From Gammaproteobacteria bacterium (lineage in GTDB: Bacteria > Pseudomonadota > Gammaproteobacteria > GCA-001735895), in assembly GCA_030066085.1 (NCBI GenBank), contig JASJCI010000001.1, forward strand, positions 1-64,000: a DNA stretch of 64,000 nt, written 5' to 3'. Numbering within the stretch: position 1 is the first letter of the stretch; the number at the start of each line of letters is the position of its first letter. Of this stretch, positions 55,194 through 64,000 are shown one piece after another. The notes beneath the pieces are model-generated. The model saw only the letters and a program-made list of their open reading frames with translations, was not told where the DNA came from and did no database searches. The position numbers and the translations under genes were made by a program.

Positions 55194-55803
55194 TCGCGTC
55201 GATCTGTTGCAGCAGGAAGTCCAGGTCAGTGTAGTTCAGCGCGAGATGCCGCGGTACGCCGTCGCATAACACGGCGAGACTCGGAAAGCTGTAGATATCG
55301 AGCGCCCGCGCCTGCATCATTTCCTCCAGGTGCGCCTGCCGGGTCTCCTCTGCGACCAGGTCATGCGCGAACCGCTCAGCCTCCAGCCCGAGTTCGTCCG
55401 CCAGCTCGATCAGGGTCGAATCGTCCGACGGGTTGCGCGCTTCGAGATAGTAAGCCTGCTGAATCCTGGCGGTCATGCGGCCGTCGCCGGCCGGGTCCTG
55501 CCGACGAGCCGCGATTACCGCGCGATTGGACGGGTAGGTAGAACGACGCGGTTCGCAGTCTTGCCAGAAGGCGTGATTGAAGCGGGTACCGGGCACAACC
55601 TGTTCGATGTGGCGCCAGGTCTGCTGCAGCTTTTCGCGCATCGCCAACGGCATCGGCGCATCCGAATCGGGCGCCAGCCCGCCGAGCAGGCGCCGTACCG
55701 GCAAGCGGCCTTCCAGCGCGGAGAACAGACGCTCGCGCAGGGGCTCGAAGGCATAACACCAGCTGCACATCGGATCGTGCACGTAGACCAGTTCCGCGTT
55801 CAT
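55174..55803 (-). CDS. DsbA-family protein, FrnE-like
   Basis: 209-aa thioredoxin-fold protein with active site CSWC (VHDPMCSWCYAFEP) and the cis-Pro region YSFPSLAVL. No signal peptide, so cytoplasmic, as in FrnE/2-hydroxychromene isomerase-like oxidoreductases. It overlaps the nitronate monooxygenase by 4 bp (ATGA); the three minus-strand genes form one operon. Confidence 0.9.
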   Translation of the reverse strand: MNAELVYVHDPMCSWCYAFEPLRERLFSALEGRLPVRRLLGGLAPDSDAPMPLAMREKLQQTWRHIEQVVPGTRFNHAFWQDCEPRRSTYPSNRAVIAARRQDPAGDGRMTARIQQAYYLEARNPSDDSTLIELADELGLEAERFAHDLVAEETRQAHLEEMMQARALDIYSFPSLAVLCDGVPRHLALNYTDLDFLLQQIDAITGSRP

Positions 55804-56798
55804 TGTTTCTGTTCCCCGGGTAAAATCATGTTGCGGACGATACTGTCGCAGGAGCGGATGTCATTGACGGCCCCGGCACTCTTGCCGGCCTGCCAGTAAT
55901 CCTGCTCGCCAGCGGCATCGAGCGACGCACGCTTGAGCTGCCAGATCGACTTCAGGCCGAAAAACAGCCGCATCCAGTGCTTGCGGCGCTTGCCGGCAAG
56001 CATCCAGCGGGCAAAGCCGCCCAGCCGGGTGCCTCGACGACGAATGTAGTCGGTGTTGATCACCGACACCGGCACCCCGGTGACCTTCTCCGACAGCACG
56101 ATATCGGCTTCGCCGGCATCGACCACCGCCTGCTTGTAGGCATCGCTGGCGCGGCATTCGTGACTGGCGATGAAGCGGGTACCGAGCTGGCAGGCGGCGT
56201 AGCCGGTTTGCAGCGCCTGCCAGAAATCTCCGCGGTCGCCGACACCGCCGGCGCAGACCAGCGGTAGGCCGAGCCCATGCAGTTGTTCGTACAGTTCCTG
56301 CATCGACCGCGGGCCCGCATGTCCTCCGGCACGGTTATTGACGCAGACAAGGCCATCGACCCCGCTGTCCAGGCCGATACGCGCCCACCTGTACTCGGTA
56401 ACATCGTGATAGACGAGGCCGCCGGCAGCGTGTACGCGCTCGACCACCCAGTCGGGCTTGCCGAGCGAGGTTACGAAAAAGCGAATACCCTCCTCGAGCG
56501 CTATGTCGATCCAGGCGCGCATGCGTTCGTGATAACGCTGCGAGGATTTCTCGATCAGCGCGTTCATACCGATGGGACGATCGGTGAGGCGTCGCATCAT
56601 GCGGATACCCTCGCGGTACTCGTGCCCGTGCACGTAGGTCAGGGAGATCGGCTGCATGATACCGATTCCCCCGGCCGCGGATACCGCGGCGGTCAGCTCC
56701 GGGTTGCTGCAGGGATACATGGGTCCGCCGACAAGCGGGTAGCGAATGCCGAGACGCTCGCAAAACGCCTGCGCCGCGGCGGGAAATGCTGTCGTCAT
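55800..56798 (-). CDS. Nitronate monooxygenase-family FMN enzyme
   Basis: 332-aa TIM-barrel flavoprotein: GIRYPLVGGPMYPCSNPEL, NNRAGGHAG (the NMO-type HAGG segment) and LVCAGGVGDRGDFWQALQTGYAACQLGTRFIAS for FMN phosphate. It may oxidise nitronates, or be an enoyl reductase-type homologue. The start overlaps the DUF4442 stop (ATGA). Confidence 0.88.
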   Translation of the reverse strand: MTTAFPAAAQAFCERLGIRYPLVGGPMYPCSNPELTAAVSAAGGIGIMQPISLTYVHGHEYREGIRMMRRLTDRPIGMNALIEKSSQRYHERMRAWIDIALEEGIRFFVTSLGKPDWVVERVHAAGGLVYHDVTEYRWARIGLDSGVDGLVCVNNRAGGHAGPRSMQELYEQLHGLGLPLVCAGGVGDRGDFWQALQTGYAACQLGTRFIASHECRASDAYKQAVVDAGEADIVLSEKVTGVPVSVINTDYIRRRGTRLGGFARWMLAGKRRKHWMRLFFGLKSIWQLKRASLDAAGEQDYWQAGKSAGAVNDIRSCDSIVRNMILPGEQKQ

Positions 56799-57286
56799 GC
56801 AGGTCGGTACCCGAGTTGCCAGGTCGCTCGTACCCGGGTTACGACGTCGCCGGAGGCATCTCGCAGGCAGGCCTCCACGCTGTACCGCGTATCTTCGCCG
56901 ATTTCATCCGGCAACTCGAACTCGGTGATGGCCTCGATCCGCCCACGGGCTTTCTTGACGTATTCTGCCTCGATGCCGACCAGGATACCGCGCAGTTCGG
57001 CGGACAGGGCCGACAGGACCGCCAGGCCGGTCGCAATCTCGCCGAGGTTGACCAGCGCAATGGCGTGGATCGAATCGAGGTGATTGCGCACCCCGCGCCG
57101 ATCGCGCAGGCTGACGCGGGCATAACCCGGCCGCACTTCCTCGACCCGTGCGCCGATAGTACCGCTGTAAGGCGCAAATCGCCCGAGCATCAGGCTGAAC
57201 AGACGCGCTCCTCCCGGCAGAGCCTGGCAGCGCCGCCACCAGGCCATGATCGGGCCATTTGCGGTGACCGGGTTGATCTGCGTCAT
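56795..57286 (-). CDS. DUF4442 hotdog-fold protein
   Basis: 163 aa. A thioesterase-like hotdog sequence: MAWWRRCQALPGGARLFSLMLGRFAPYSG, NHLDSIHAIALVNLGEIATGLAVL (central helix) and a C-terminal VRATWQLG. DUF4442 proteins are putative acyl-CoA thioesterases. It is the first gene of the DUF4442-NMO-FrnE operon, with ATGA overlaps throughout. Confidence 0.85.
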   Translation of the reverse strand: MTQINPVTANGPIMAWWRRCQALPGGARLFSLMLGRFAPYSGTIGARVEEVRPGYARVSLRDRRGVRNHLDSIHAIALVNLGEIATGLAVLSALSAELRGILVGIEAEYVKKARGRIEAITEFELPDEIGEDTRYSVEACLRDASGDVVTRVRATWQLGYRPA

Positions 57287-57338
57287 GCTTGCTCGAGGCG
57301 AACTTGTGCAGCCGTTATTATGCGTTAATAATGCAGGC

Positions 57339-57848
57339 ATGGACAAACCCGATCTCGAGAAACTGACGCGCGCATTCGAACATCTCGTCGACCAGGTCGG
57401 CGAGGCGGTGCATGACACCGAGGAAGCACTGGCGCCTACCATCGATGAAATCGTGCACAATGCCCAGGTAACGACCCGCGAGATCTTTACCCTGTCGCAG
57501 GAAGAAGTCGAAATTCTCGGCAATACCCTGAAACGCGACCTGCACAAGGCAAACCAGGCCCTGAACCGCGAGGGCAAGGAGTTGCGGCAGTGGTTCGCGT
57601 TCGACCTGGGCCTTATCGAGGATCGTTTCATCGACCTGGTGAAACGTGCCGCGGACAAGACCTGGCTAGAATTTCGCGACTTCGAATTCGAGGACCACCA
57701 GGCCAGCGTCTACCACAGCGGTGAAATCTGCAATGCCGGCAGTTTCAGCTGCCGCGCCTGCAACAACGTGGTTCAACTGCCGCGTACCGGAGCACTGCCG
57801 CCCTGCCCGGCCTGCGATCAGCGCGAGTTCTACCGCGTAATCGACTGA
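57339..57848 (+). CDS. DUF1451 zinc-ribbon protein (YbeL-like)
   Basis: 169 aa. A helical, charged N-terminal two-thirds (LTRAFEHLVDQVGEAVHDTEEAL) and a C-terminal zinc ribbon FSCRACNN..CPACDQREFYRV. It resembles the E. coli YbeL family, whose role is unknown. ATG 57339 is chosen; an upstream version would overlap the divergent operon. Confidence 0.85.
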   Translation: MDKPDLEKLTRAFEHLVDQVGEAVHDTEEALAPTIDEIVHNAQVTTREIFTLSQEEVEILGNTLKRDLHKANQALNREGKELRQWFAFDLGLIEDRFIDLVKRAADKTWLEFRDFEFEDHQASVYHSGEICNAGSFSCRACNNVVQLPRTGALPPCPACDQREFYRVID

Positions 57849-58093
57849 ATCCCGATCGGCTTGTCATCCTGCCCGTCGATCCGGGCCCGACTCGCTACAA
57901 GCTTTGCTTGATTACCGCGCGGGCATTCATAAGATAGTAATCATTACCGCCGCCGGCGATGATCGTCTTCCGGGGGAGCAGACGACGACTCCGGCATCCA
58001 GGCGGTACCCGCACGACCGAATCGAGCCGTCGCGCGGCCGGGAGCGAGCACTTGCCGTCCCGCCGATCGACAAAAAATAACAGGGGGAGCGGC

Positions 58094-61000
58094 ATGAACC
58101 GGTGGTATCAACAGTTATTCAAACGCATCGGCGAGCACGACGGGCTGGCGAAACTCAAGGTCTCCGAAGCCACATTTTCCGAAAACTACCAGGGCGATTT
58201 CAGCGTCGCCGATGCGATTCCGGACCTGGAAGTGCTCGCTACCATAGGCCCCAGGAACCGTGCCCAGGCGCGGCTGGTCAAGATATCGCGCGATCCGAAA
58301 AATTACTCGATCAAACTCTACACGCTCAAGGACACGATTCCGCTCTCGCAGTCGATGCCGGTATTCGAATCGATGGGTCTGCAGGTACTGATCGGTCGCC
58401 CCTACCGCATAAAGCTCGGTAATCGCAACTACTGGATCAATCATTTCACGCTGGAGCGCGGCGACGATATCTGCGACGTCGACGCCGACCGGATTCCACG
58501 GTTTTTCAGCGAACTGTTCGAAAGCATCTGGCGCCAGCAAAGCGAAAACGATGCGTTCAACAACCTGCTTTTCAGCGCCTGCATCAAGGCGCGCAACATA
58601 CAGATCCTGCGCGCCTATACCGCCTACCTGCAGCAGGTTCGCTTCCCGCACAGTCGCGATTACATCATCGAGACGCTCAACACCTATCCCGCTATCACGC
58701 TGCTGCTGGTGCGCGCGTTCCTGCACAAGTTCGATCCGGAGCGCACCCAGCGTGACTCTTACCTCGAGCTGTTCGAGCAAATTCGCCAGAAACTGCACGA
58801 CATCGAATCGCTGGACCACGACCTGATATACAAGCGCATGCTCAACCTGGTCGATGCAACCGTGCGCACCAACTACTTCCAGCAGGACGCGAGCGCCAGC
58901 GGACACATCAGTTTCAAACTGGAGTCGCAGCGCATCGAAGGTCTGCCGCGCCCCAAACCCCGCTTCGAGATCTTCGTCTACGCGACGCGCTTCGAAGGTA
59001 TCCACCTGCGCGGTGGCCGGGTAGCGCGCGGCGGCATCCGCTGGTCCGATCGACGCGAGGACTACCGCACCGAGGTGCTTGGCCTGATGAAGGCGCAGAT
59101 GGTAAAGAACGCCGTCATCGTGCCGGCCGGTTCCAAGGGCGGCTTCATCACCAAGCAGATCGCCCACCTGCCGCCAGGCGAGGTTTATGGCGAGGTACAG
59201 GCCTGTTACTCGCTATACATCAACTCGCTGCTCGAACTCACCGATAACCGGGTCGGCGGCGAAATCGAGCAGCCGGCGCGCACCCGCGTACATGACGATG
59301 CCGATCCGTATCTCGTGGTGGCCGCCGACAAGGGGACGGCCGCGTTTTCCGACGTCGCCAACGGCATCGCCGCGGAACACGAATTCTGGCTCGACGATGC
59401 TTTCGCATCGGGCGGATCGCAGGGTTACGATCACAAGAAGATGGGAATCACCGCGCGCGGAGCCTGGGAATCGGTCAAGCGCCACTTTCGCGGACTGGGG
59501 GTGGATACCCAGAGCCAGCCCTTCAGCGTGGTCGGCATCGGCGACATGTCGGGCGACGTCTTTGGCAACGGCATGCTGTTGTCACCCTGCATCAGGCTGG
59601 TGGCGGCATTCAATCACATGCATATCTTCATCGATCCCGCGCCGGATGTGAAAAAGAGCTTCAAGGAACGCGAGCGCCTGTTTCGGCTGACGCGTTCGAC
59701 CTGGAACGACTACAACAAGAAACTGATCAGCCGCGGCGGCGGCGTGTTCTCGCGCAGGGCCAAACAGATCGAGCTGACGCCGCAGATCCAGCAGTTGCTC
59801 GGTATACGCGATGAACAGCTGACCCCGGACGAGCTGATCGTGCATATCCTCAAGGCGCCTGTCGACCTGATCTGGAACGGCGGTATCGGCACCTATGTCA
59901 GCGCCTCCAACGAAACCGCCGCCGACGTTTCCGACAAGAGTAACGACGCGATCCGTATCAGCGGCAAGCAGGTACGCGCGAAGGCAATCGGTGAAGGCGG
60001 CAACCTCGGTGTTACCCAGCGTGGTCGCGTCGAGTACGCGCTCAACGGCGGCCTGATCTACACCGACTCGATCGATAACTCGGCTGGCGTCGACTGTTCC
60101 GACAACGAGGTTAACATCAAGATTCTGCTGTCGCAGCTGGTAAAGGCCGGGCGCATGTCGAACCGGGAACGCAACCAGTTGCTGGTCGATATGACCGACT
60201 ACGTCGCCAACAAGGTGTTGCTCAACAATTACCGGCAAACCCAGATCATCGACAGCATCGAGATGCATGCCGCGCGCGACATGTACCAGCATGCCCGCTT
60301 CATGCGTCACCTCGAGGCCGAGGGCATCATGAACCGGCGGCTGGAAAACCTGCCCAGCGATAAACAGATCACCGACCGCATCGCGAAAAACAGGGGGCTG
60401 ACCCGGCCGGAACTGTCAATCCTGCTGTCCTACAGCAAGCTCACCTACAAGAACGCCCTGCTCGAGTCGTCCGCGCTCAGCGCGGAGTGCTACGACCCGC
60501 TGCTGCTCGGTTATTTTCCGCGCGTGTTGCAGGAGCGTTACGCCGACGAAATCCTGCAGCACCCGCTGCGCAAGGAAATTATCGCCACCCTGCTCAGCAA
60601 CCAGATCGCCAACAATATCGGCATCGGTTTCGGCTTTCGTATTCGCGAGGAAACCGGCGCCACGATCGAGGATATCGCCAAGGCATACGTGGTTTCGGTC
60701 GAGGTTTTCGATCTCTATTCGCTGTGGCGCTCGCTGGAACGACTCGACAATGTCGTCGCCGAGGGCAACCGTTACGATACCTTTCAAATGGTCAGCGGCC
60801 TGCTGGAGCGTTCGATCAGCTGGCTCCTGCGCCACCAGCCCGCCGATTTCAACGTCAGCCACGTGATCGAGCGCTACAAGACCGATATCCGCATCCTGCA
60901 CGAGGTAATCGGGTCATCGATCATTGGCCAGTCGCGCAAGAATTACCTCGCGGTCAGACGTAAACTGCAGAAGTACCGCCTGCCGGTGGAACTGGCCACG

Positions 61001-61453
61001 GAAGTGACCGACAAGACCACGCTGGCATCCGCCTACGACATCATCGAGATCAAGTCTCGGCTCTTCAGCAATACCGAGAGCGTGGCGAGGATTTTTTACG
61101 CGCTGTCGGAACGCCTGCAGCTGCACTGGATCCGCGAAGCGATCTCGCAGACGATCGTGCGCACGCACTGGAATCACCTCGCGATCCTGAACCTGCGCAA
61201 CGACCTGCACGCCAACCAGCGCAACCTGACCGAGCTGGTGCTGCAAATCGTGCAGAACAAACGCCATACCAACAAGGCACTGTCGATCTGGGAGGAACAG
61301 CACGCCAGCGCGCTGCAGCGCTACGACCGTATCCTGCACGAGTTGAGCGCGATGCGGACCTGCGATTTTCCGACCATCAGCGTGGCGGTTTCCGAGGTGC
61401 GGCGCCTGGTGGCGCTCGGCCAGCGCGCACACTATTCGCAGCGCGACAGTTAG
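58094..61453 (+). CDS. NAD-specific glutamate dehydrogenase, short form
   Basis: 1119 aa. It contains the catalytic domain of the large NAD-GDH class: ARGGIRWSDRREDYRTEV, LMKAQMVKNAVIVPAGSKGGF (Lys residues), VGIGDMSGDVFGNGML, KAPVDLIWNGGIGTYVS, then the long C-terminal domain. GDH-180 enzymes are about 1600 aa with N-terminal ACT-like domains of roughly 500 aa. These are missing, and upstream DNA belongs to another gene. A strong GGGGGAG precedes ATG 58094, so the short form seems genuine. It oxidises glutamate to 2-oxoglutarate and ammonia. Confidence 0.9.
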   Translation: MNRWYQQLFKRIGEHDGLAKLKVSEATFSENYQGDFSVADAIPDLEVLATIGPRNRAQARLVKISRDPKNYSIKLYTLKDTIPLSQSMPVFESMGLQVLIGRPYRIKLGNRNYWINHFTLERGDDICDVDADRIPRFFSELFESIWRQQSENDAFNNLLFSACIKARNIQILRAYTAYLQQVRFPHSRDYIIETLNTYPAITLLLVRAFLHKFDPERTQRDSYLELFEQIRQKLHDIESLDHDLIYKRMLNLVDATVRTNYFQQDASASGHISFKLESQRIEGLPRPKPRFEIFVYATRFEGIHLRGGRVARGGIRWSDRREDYRTEVLGLMKAQMVKNAVIVPAGSKGGFITKQIAHLPPGEVYGEVQACYSLYINSLLELTDNRVGGEIEQPARTRVHDDADPYLVVAADKGTAAFSDVANGIAAEHEFWLDDAFASGGSQGYDHKKMGITARGAWESVKRHFRGLGVDTQSQPFSVVGIGDMSGDVFGNGMLLSPCIRLVAAFNHMHIFIDPAPDVKKSFKERERLFRLTRSTWNDYNKKLISRGGGVFSRRAKQIELTPQIQQLLGIRDEQLTPDELIVHILKAPVDLIWNGGIGTYVSASNETAADVSDKSNDAIRISGKQVRAKAIGEGGNLGVTQRGRVEYALNGGLIYTDSIDNSAGVDCSDNEVNIKILLSQLVKAGRMSNRERNQLLVDMTDYVANKVLLNNYRQTQIIDSIEMHAARDMYQHARFMRHLEAEGIMNRRLENLPSDKQITDRIAKNRGLTRPELSILLSYSKLTYKNALLESSALSAECYDPLLLGYFPRVLQERYADEILQHPLRKEIIATLLSNQIANNIGIGFGFRIREETGATIEDIAKAYVVSVEVFDLYSLWRSLERLDNVVAEGNRYDTFQMVSGLLERSISWLLRHQPADFNVSHVIERYKTDIRILHEVIGSSIIGQSRKNYLAVRRKLQKYRLPVELATEVTDKTTLASAYDIIEIKSRLFSNTESVARIFYALSERLQLHWIREAISQTIVRTHWNHLAILNLRNDLHANQRNLTELVLQIVQNKRHTNKALSIWEEQHASALQRYDRILHELSAMRTCDFPTISVAVSEVRRLVALGQRAHYSQRDS

Positions 61454-61673
61454 CGCCGAACACCGGGTCGCGCTCGACAGGTGAGCGCGGTCTCGATTAG
61501 TTTAGACCTGTATCTGACTTAGATTCATATTTTTCAGTTACTTAAATTACTTTGTTAAAGTAAATTATTCTATCTTTTTCGAGTCCTGGCTTGAACAGTT
61601 GCTGACACAACAATAAACGCGATGCCTCGCCATTACCTTCTCAGTCGTGGAAACGGGGAGTAAACTCGGCGTC

Positions 61674-62012
61674 ATGAGCCGGTTTCGTGACAGTTTCGAT
61701 CAGCGCGTCTGGCAAGTCGTGAAAGGTATACCCGCCGGCCGCGTCATGGGCTATGGCGAGGTAGCGCGCGCGGCCGGGTTTCCACGCTACTCCCGCATGG
61801 TGGCCGCGGCGATGGGTCGCTGCCCGGAACCACTGCCCTGGTTTCGCGTGGTTCGCTCCAATCGTACCCTCGCTTTCGAATCCGGCTCGGCGGAATACCG
61901 CGAGCAGGCCCAGTTGCTGCGCCTGGAAGGTGTACGCTTCGACGGGGGCAAAATAGTGGAAGCCGAGCGCGACGACAGTCTCGATCGCGTGCTCTGGGGC
62001 CCCAGGGACTAA
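61674..62012 (+). CDS. Alkyltransferase-like protein (ATL)
   Basis: 112 aa with the MGMT DNA-binding fold: VWQVVKGIPAGRVMGYGEVARAAGFPR with helix-turn-helix and arginine finger. The active-site PCHR of methyltransferases is PWFR here (LPWFRVVRSN), so the acceptor Cys is Trp, as in ATL proteins (PWHR), and the His is also changed, to Phe. ATLs flag O6-alkylguanine for nucleotide excision repair. ATG 61674 is preferred; a GTG at 61647 is possible. Confidence 0.88.
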   Translation: MSRFRDSFDQRVWQVVKGIPAGRVMGYGEVARAAGFPRYSRMVAAAMGRCPEPLPWFRVVRSNRTLAFESGSAEYREQAQLLRLEGVRFDGGKIVEAERDDSLDRVLWGPRD

Positions 62013-62100
62013 CCATTGCGGATGCGCCAGCGGGATTCTCCCGCTTGTGCAGACGTACATTCACCTGCTGTTACCGGCCTCCGGCAGGCGACTTTGAACC

Positions 62101-62574
62101 TCAGCGATAACTCGCCGCGGTAATGAACTCGCCGAAGGATTCGCACCAGACCAGTACGGCGCGGTAGTCTTCCGGGTTAACCCCGGCCGGTATCTCCAGG
62201 ATGAAACGGTCGAAGGTCTTGACCGGTCCAACTTCGACCGACTGGTTCTTGATCGCGTTGAACCCGGCCTCGGTCTGGACGAATTCCGGCGTCAGGTAGA
62301 GGCGATAATCAGGCCCCGGCGCCATTGCACCGGAAAAACTGACACGCCGGGCGGAAATGGAAACCTCGCCTTCGCCCCAGTGCAGGAAATCGCTGTCCGT
62401 GAGCTCGCGCACGAAGGTGGTTTCGAACATTGCCTGCTGCGCATTGGCGGCAACCTCGGCATCGCTCGGTCCCTCGGGCGCAATCAGGATCGGCAGCAGG
62501 TAGATACCCAGCGCGAAACCGATCGCAAGCGCGATCCCGTGCGTGATCAAAAAACGAATCAGCTTGCCCACCAC
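62101..62574 (-). CDS. Membrane-anchored DM13-domain protein
   Basis: 157 aa: one N-terminal transmembrane anchor (FLITHGIALAIGFALGIYLLPIL), then a DM13 domain: GEGEVSISARRVSFSGAMAPGPDYRLYLTP, and IPAGVNPEDYRAVLVWCESFGEFITAASY with a single Cys. DM13 is an electron-transfer-like domain of uncertain role. GTG 62574 has GGAG 5 nt upstream. Divergent from gor. Confidence 0.85.
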   Translation of the reverse strand: MVGKLIRFLITHGIALAIGFALGIYLLPILIAPEGPSDAEVAANAQQAMFETTFVRELTDSDFLHWGEGEVSISARRVSFSGAMAPGPDYRLYLTPEFVQTEAGFNAIKNQSVEVGPVKTFDRFILEIPAGVNPEDYRAVLVWCESFGEFITAASYR

Positions 62575-62673
62575 ATATTCTCCTGCCTGAACGGCGCAAT
62601 TATGGCCGTGCGGGGGTAAAAAAGCCACGGCAAACCTGTTACAGTGCGCGCCGAGCAAGCCGCGCGAGTTATC

Positions 62674-64000
62674 ATGCCACACGACTACGATTTCGACCTG
62701 ATCACCCTCGGCGCCGGTAGTGGCGGACTGTCGATAATCGAACGCGCCGCGGCCTATGGCCAGAACTGCGCCGTGATCGAACACGGCCGCATCGGCGGAA
62801 CCTGCGTTAATGTCGGCTGCGTACCGAAAAAGATCATGTGGTTCGCCGCCAACCTGGCGCACACGCTGGAGGATGCGCGCGGCTACGGCTTCGATATACA
62901 GCGGCATGGCTTCGACTGGGCACAGCTGGTAGCGAAGCGCGAGCAGTACATCGACAACATCAACCGCTACTATCACGGTTACATGGCCGAACTCGGCGTT
63001 ACCGAGATCGAGGGCTCGGCGACCTTTGTCGATCCGCACAGGGTCGCGGTCGGGGATACCGTTTACAGCGCCAAACATATTTGTATTGCCACCGGCACCC
63101 GCCCCGTCCTGCCGCAGATTCCGGGCATCGAACACGCGCTTACATCCGACGGTTTTTTCGCGCTGCACGAGCAGCCCCGGCGCGTCGCGATCGCGGGTTC
63201 AGGCTATATTGCGGTGGAGCTGGCCGGCGTTCTCGCGGCGCTTGGCACGGCGGTGACGCTGTACCTGCGCAAAGACCACGTGCTGCGCGAATTCGATGGC
63301 ATGCTGCAAACGACCCTGCTCGAGCAGCTCGAACACAGCGGTATCGAAATACGGCTGCGCAGCGAAATTACCGCGATCGAACGCGGCGCGGATGGCGCGC
63401 TCGACATCGACGACAACCACGGTGAGCGTATGACCGCGCTGGACGCGGTGATATTCGCCATTGGACGTTCGGCCGATCTCGAATCCCTGCGCCTCGACCT
63501 GGCCGGGGTCGAAACCAATGACGCCGGTTTCATCGAAACCGATCTTTACCAGTACACCAGTCAGCCACATATTTTTGCGCTCGGTGACGTCACCGGGCGC
63601 GCGCCGCTGACACCGGTTGCAATTGCCGCCGGCCGACGGCTGGCCGATCGCCTCTACGACAACCAGCAGGGTCGCCACCTCGATTATCGGCTGATCCCGA
63701 GCGTGGTCTTCAGCCACCCGCCGATCGGCACCGTCGGCATGACCGAGGAAGAGGCGCGCGCCGAGTACGGCGAGCGCATTCGCGTGTACCAGACACGGTT
63801 TACCGCGATGTACAACTCGATCAGCGGCCACGAGGTACCAACCGCGATGAAGCTGGTCTGTCTCGACGACGAGGAAAAGGTGATCGGCTGCCACATGATC
63901 GGGCCGGCCGTCGACGAGATGTTGCAGGGTTTTGCGGTCGCGATGCGCATGGGTGCAACCAAGCGGGATTTCGACGATACCGTGGCGCTTCACCCCACCA
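62674..64000 (+). CDS. gor: Glutathione-disulfide reductase (3' end cut by window edge)
   Basis: 442 residues visible. FAD site LGAGSGGLS, redox-active disulfide [18 protein letters not shown] site [18 protein letters not shown] and second FAD motif IFALGDVTG. The CVNVGC motif and closeness to gammaproteobacterial Gor favour glutathione reductase over dihydrolipoamide or mercuric reductase. The reading frame is open to the window end, where the C-terminal HP dyad (VALHPT) has just been reached. Confidence 0.92.
   Translation, partial: MPHDYDFDLITLGAGSGGLSIIERAAAYGQNCAVIEHGRIGGTCVNVGCVPKKIMWFAANLAHTLEDARGYGFDIQRHGFDWAQLVAKREQYIDNINRYYHGYMAELGVTEIEGSATFVDPHRVAVGDTVYSAKHICIATGTRPVLPQIPGIEHALTSDGFFALHEQPRRVAIAGSGYIAVELAGVLAALGTAVTLYLRKDHVLREFDGMLQTTLLEQLEHSGIEIRLRSEITAIERGADGALDIDDNHGERMTALDAVIFAIGRSADLESLRLDLAGVETNDAGFIETDLYQYTSQPHIFALGDVTGRAPLTPVAIAAGRRLADRLYDNQQGRHLDYRLIPSVVFSHPPIGTVGMTEEEARAEYGERIRVYQTRFTAMYNSISGHEVPTAMKLVCLDDEEKVIGCHMIGPAVDEMLQGFAVAMRMGATKRDFDDTVALHPT

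Noticed and set aside
57849-58093. Missing N-terminus of the glutamate dehydrogenase hidden by a frameshift
   Set aside because: The 245 bp upstream are far too short for about 500 residues, and the preceding gene is intact with its own product.

Overview
This is a high-GC stretch of chromosome from a free-living gammaproteobacterium. The evidence is gene content and order shared with Escherichia coli and Pseudomonas: clpS-clpA-infA-cspD, icd-nudJ-mnmA-hflD, uvrY-uvrC-pgsA-tRNA(Gly-Cys-Leu), rne-rluC-maf-yceD-rpmF-plsX-fabH, and fabD-fabG-acpP-fabF-mltG-tmk-holB-pilZ-tatD. PilZ is almost identical to the pseudomonad type IV pilus protein, including its C-terminus. I cannot name a species. I see no prophage, insertion sequence, CRISPR array or plasmid gene. 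Almost every gene is housekeeping.

Layout. 0-7.7 kb (minus strand): start of a MoxR ATPase, then the distal fatty-acid/replication/cell-wall operon from fabD to tatD. 7.8-13.5 kb: infA, clpA, clpS, cspD, icd and the PEP synthase regulator ppsR. 13.5-21.5 kb (mostly plus): ppsA, a metallo-beta-lactamase-fold protein, nudJ, a secreted protein, mnmA, hflD, a small tyrosine phosphatase on the other strand, and a HisA-like/nucleoside deoxyribosyltransferase-like fusion. 21.5-29 kb (minus): two lipoproteins, class I aldolase, GST, lytic transglycosylase, fumarase and bioA. 29-36 kb: a solute-binding protein/HAMP/DUF signalling trio, a second deformylase with a truncated formyltransferase-like partner, an agmatinase-family enzyme, a drug/metabolite transporter, small hypotheticals and an ArsC-type reductase. 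36.1-43.8 kb (minus): three tRNA genes, pgsA, uvrC, a family 5-like uracil-DNA glycosylase, uvrY, fabH, plsX, rpmF and yceD. 43.9-49.5 kb: maf, S49 peptidase, rluC and rne. 49.5-64 kb: skp, serS, crcB, queG, ygfZ, an HDOD protein, a FrnE/nitronate monooxygenase/DUF4442 operon, a short NAD-glutamate dehydrogenase, an alkyltransferase-like protein, a DM13 protein and the start of glutathione reductase.

The two most unusual things. (1) The tRNA-Leu(UAA) gene is split. Its two exons, 36887-36853 and 36162-36111, flank a 690-nt group IC3-like self-splicing intron inserted after the first anticodon base, the same site as in cyanobacteria and plastids. An HNH endonuclease gene sits in the intron P6 loop on the opposite strand. 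(2) The protein at 20202-21425 joins a HisA-type TIM barrel, in which both catalytic aspartates are replaced (Gln8, Ala128), to a C-terminal nucleoside 2-deoxyribosyltransferase-like domain. Its function is unknown.

How the genes work together. Fatty-acid and phospholipid synthesis is present in two blocks (plsX-fabH and fabD-fabG-acpP-fabF, plus pgsA), separated by about 33 kb although they are contiguous in E. coli. Carbon flow at the PEP/pyruvate/TCA node is represented by ppsA-ppsR, icd, fumC, fructose-bisphosphate aldolase and NAD-GDH. Translation and tRNA modification are represented by infA, serS, mnmA, queG, rpmF, rluC, def and the tRNA cluster. Many starts are GTG or TTG. Several gene pairs overlap by 1-4 bases, which suggests translational coupling.
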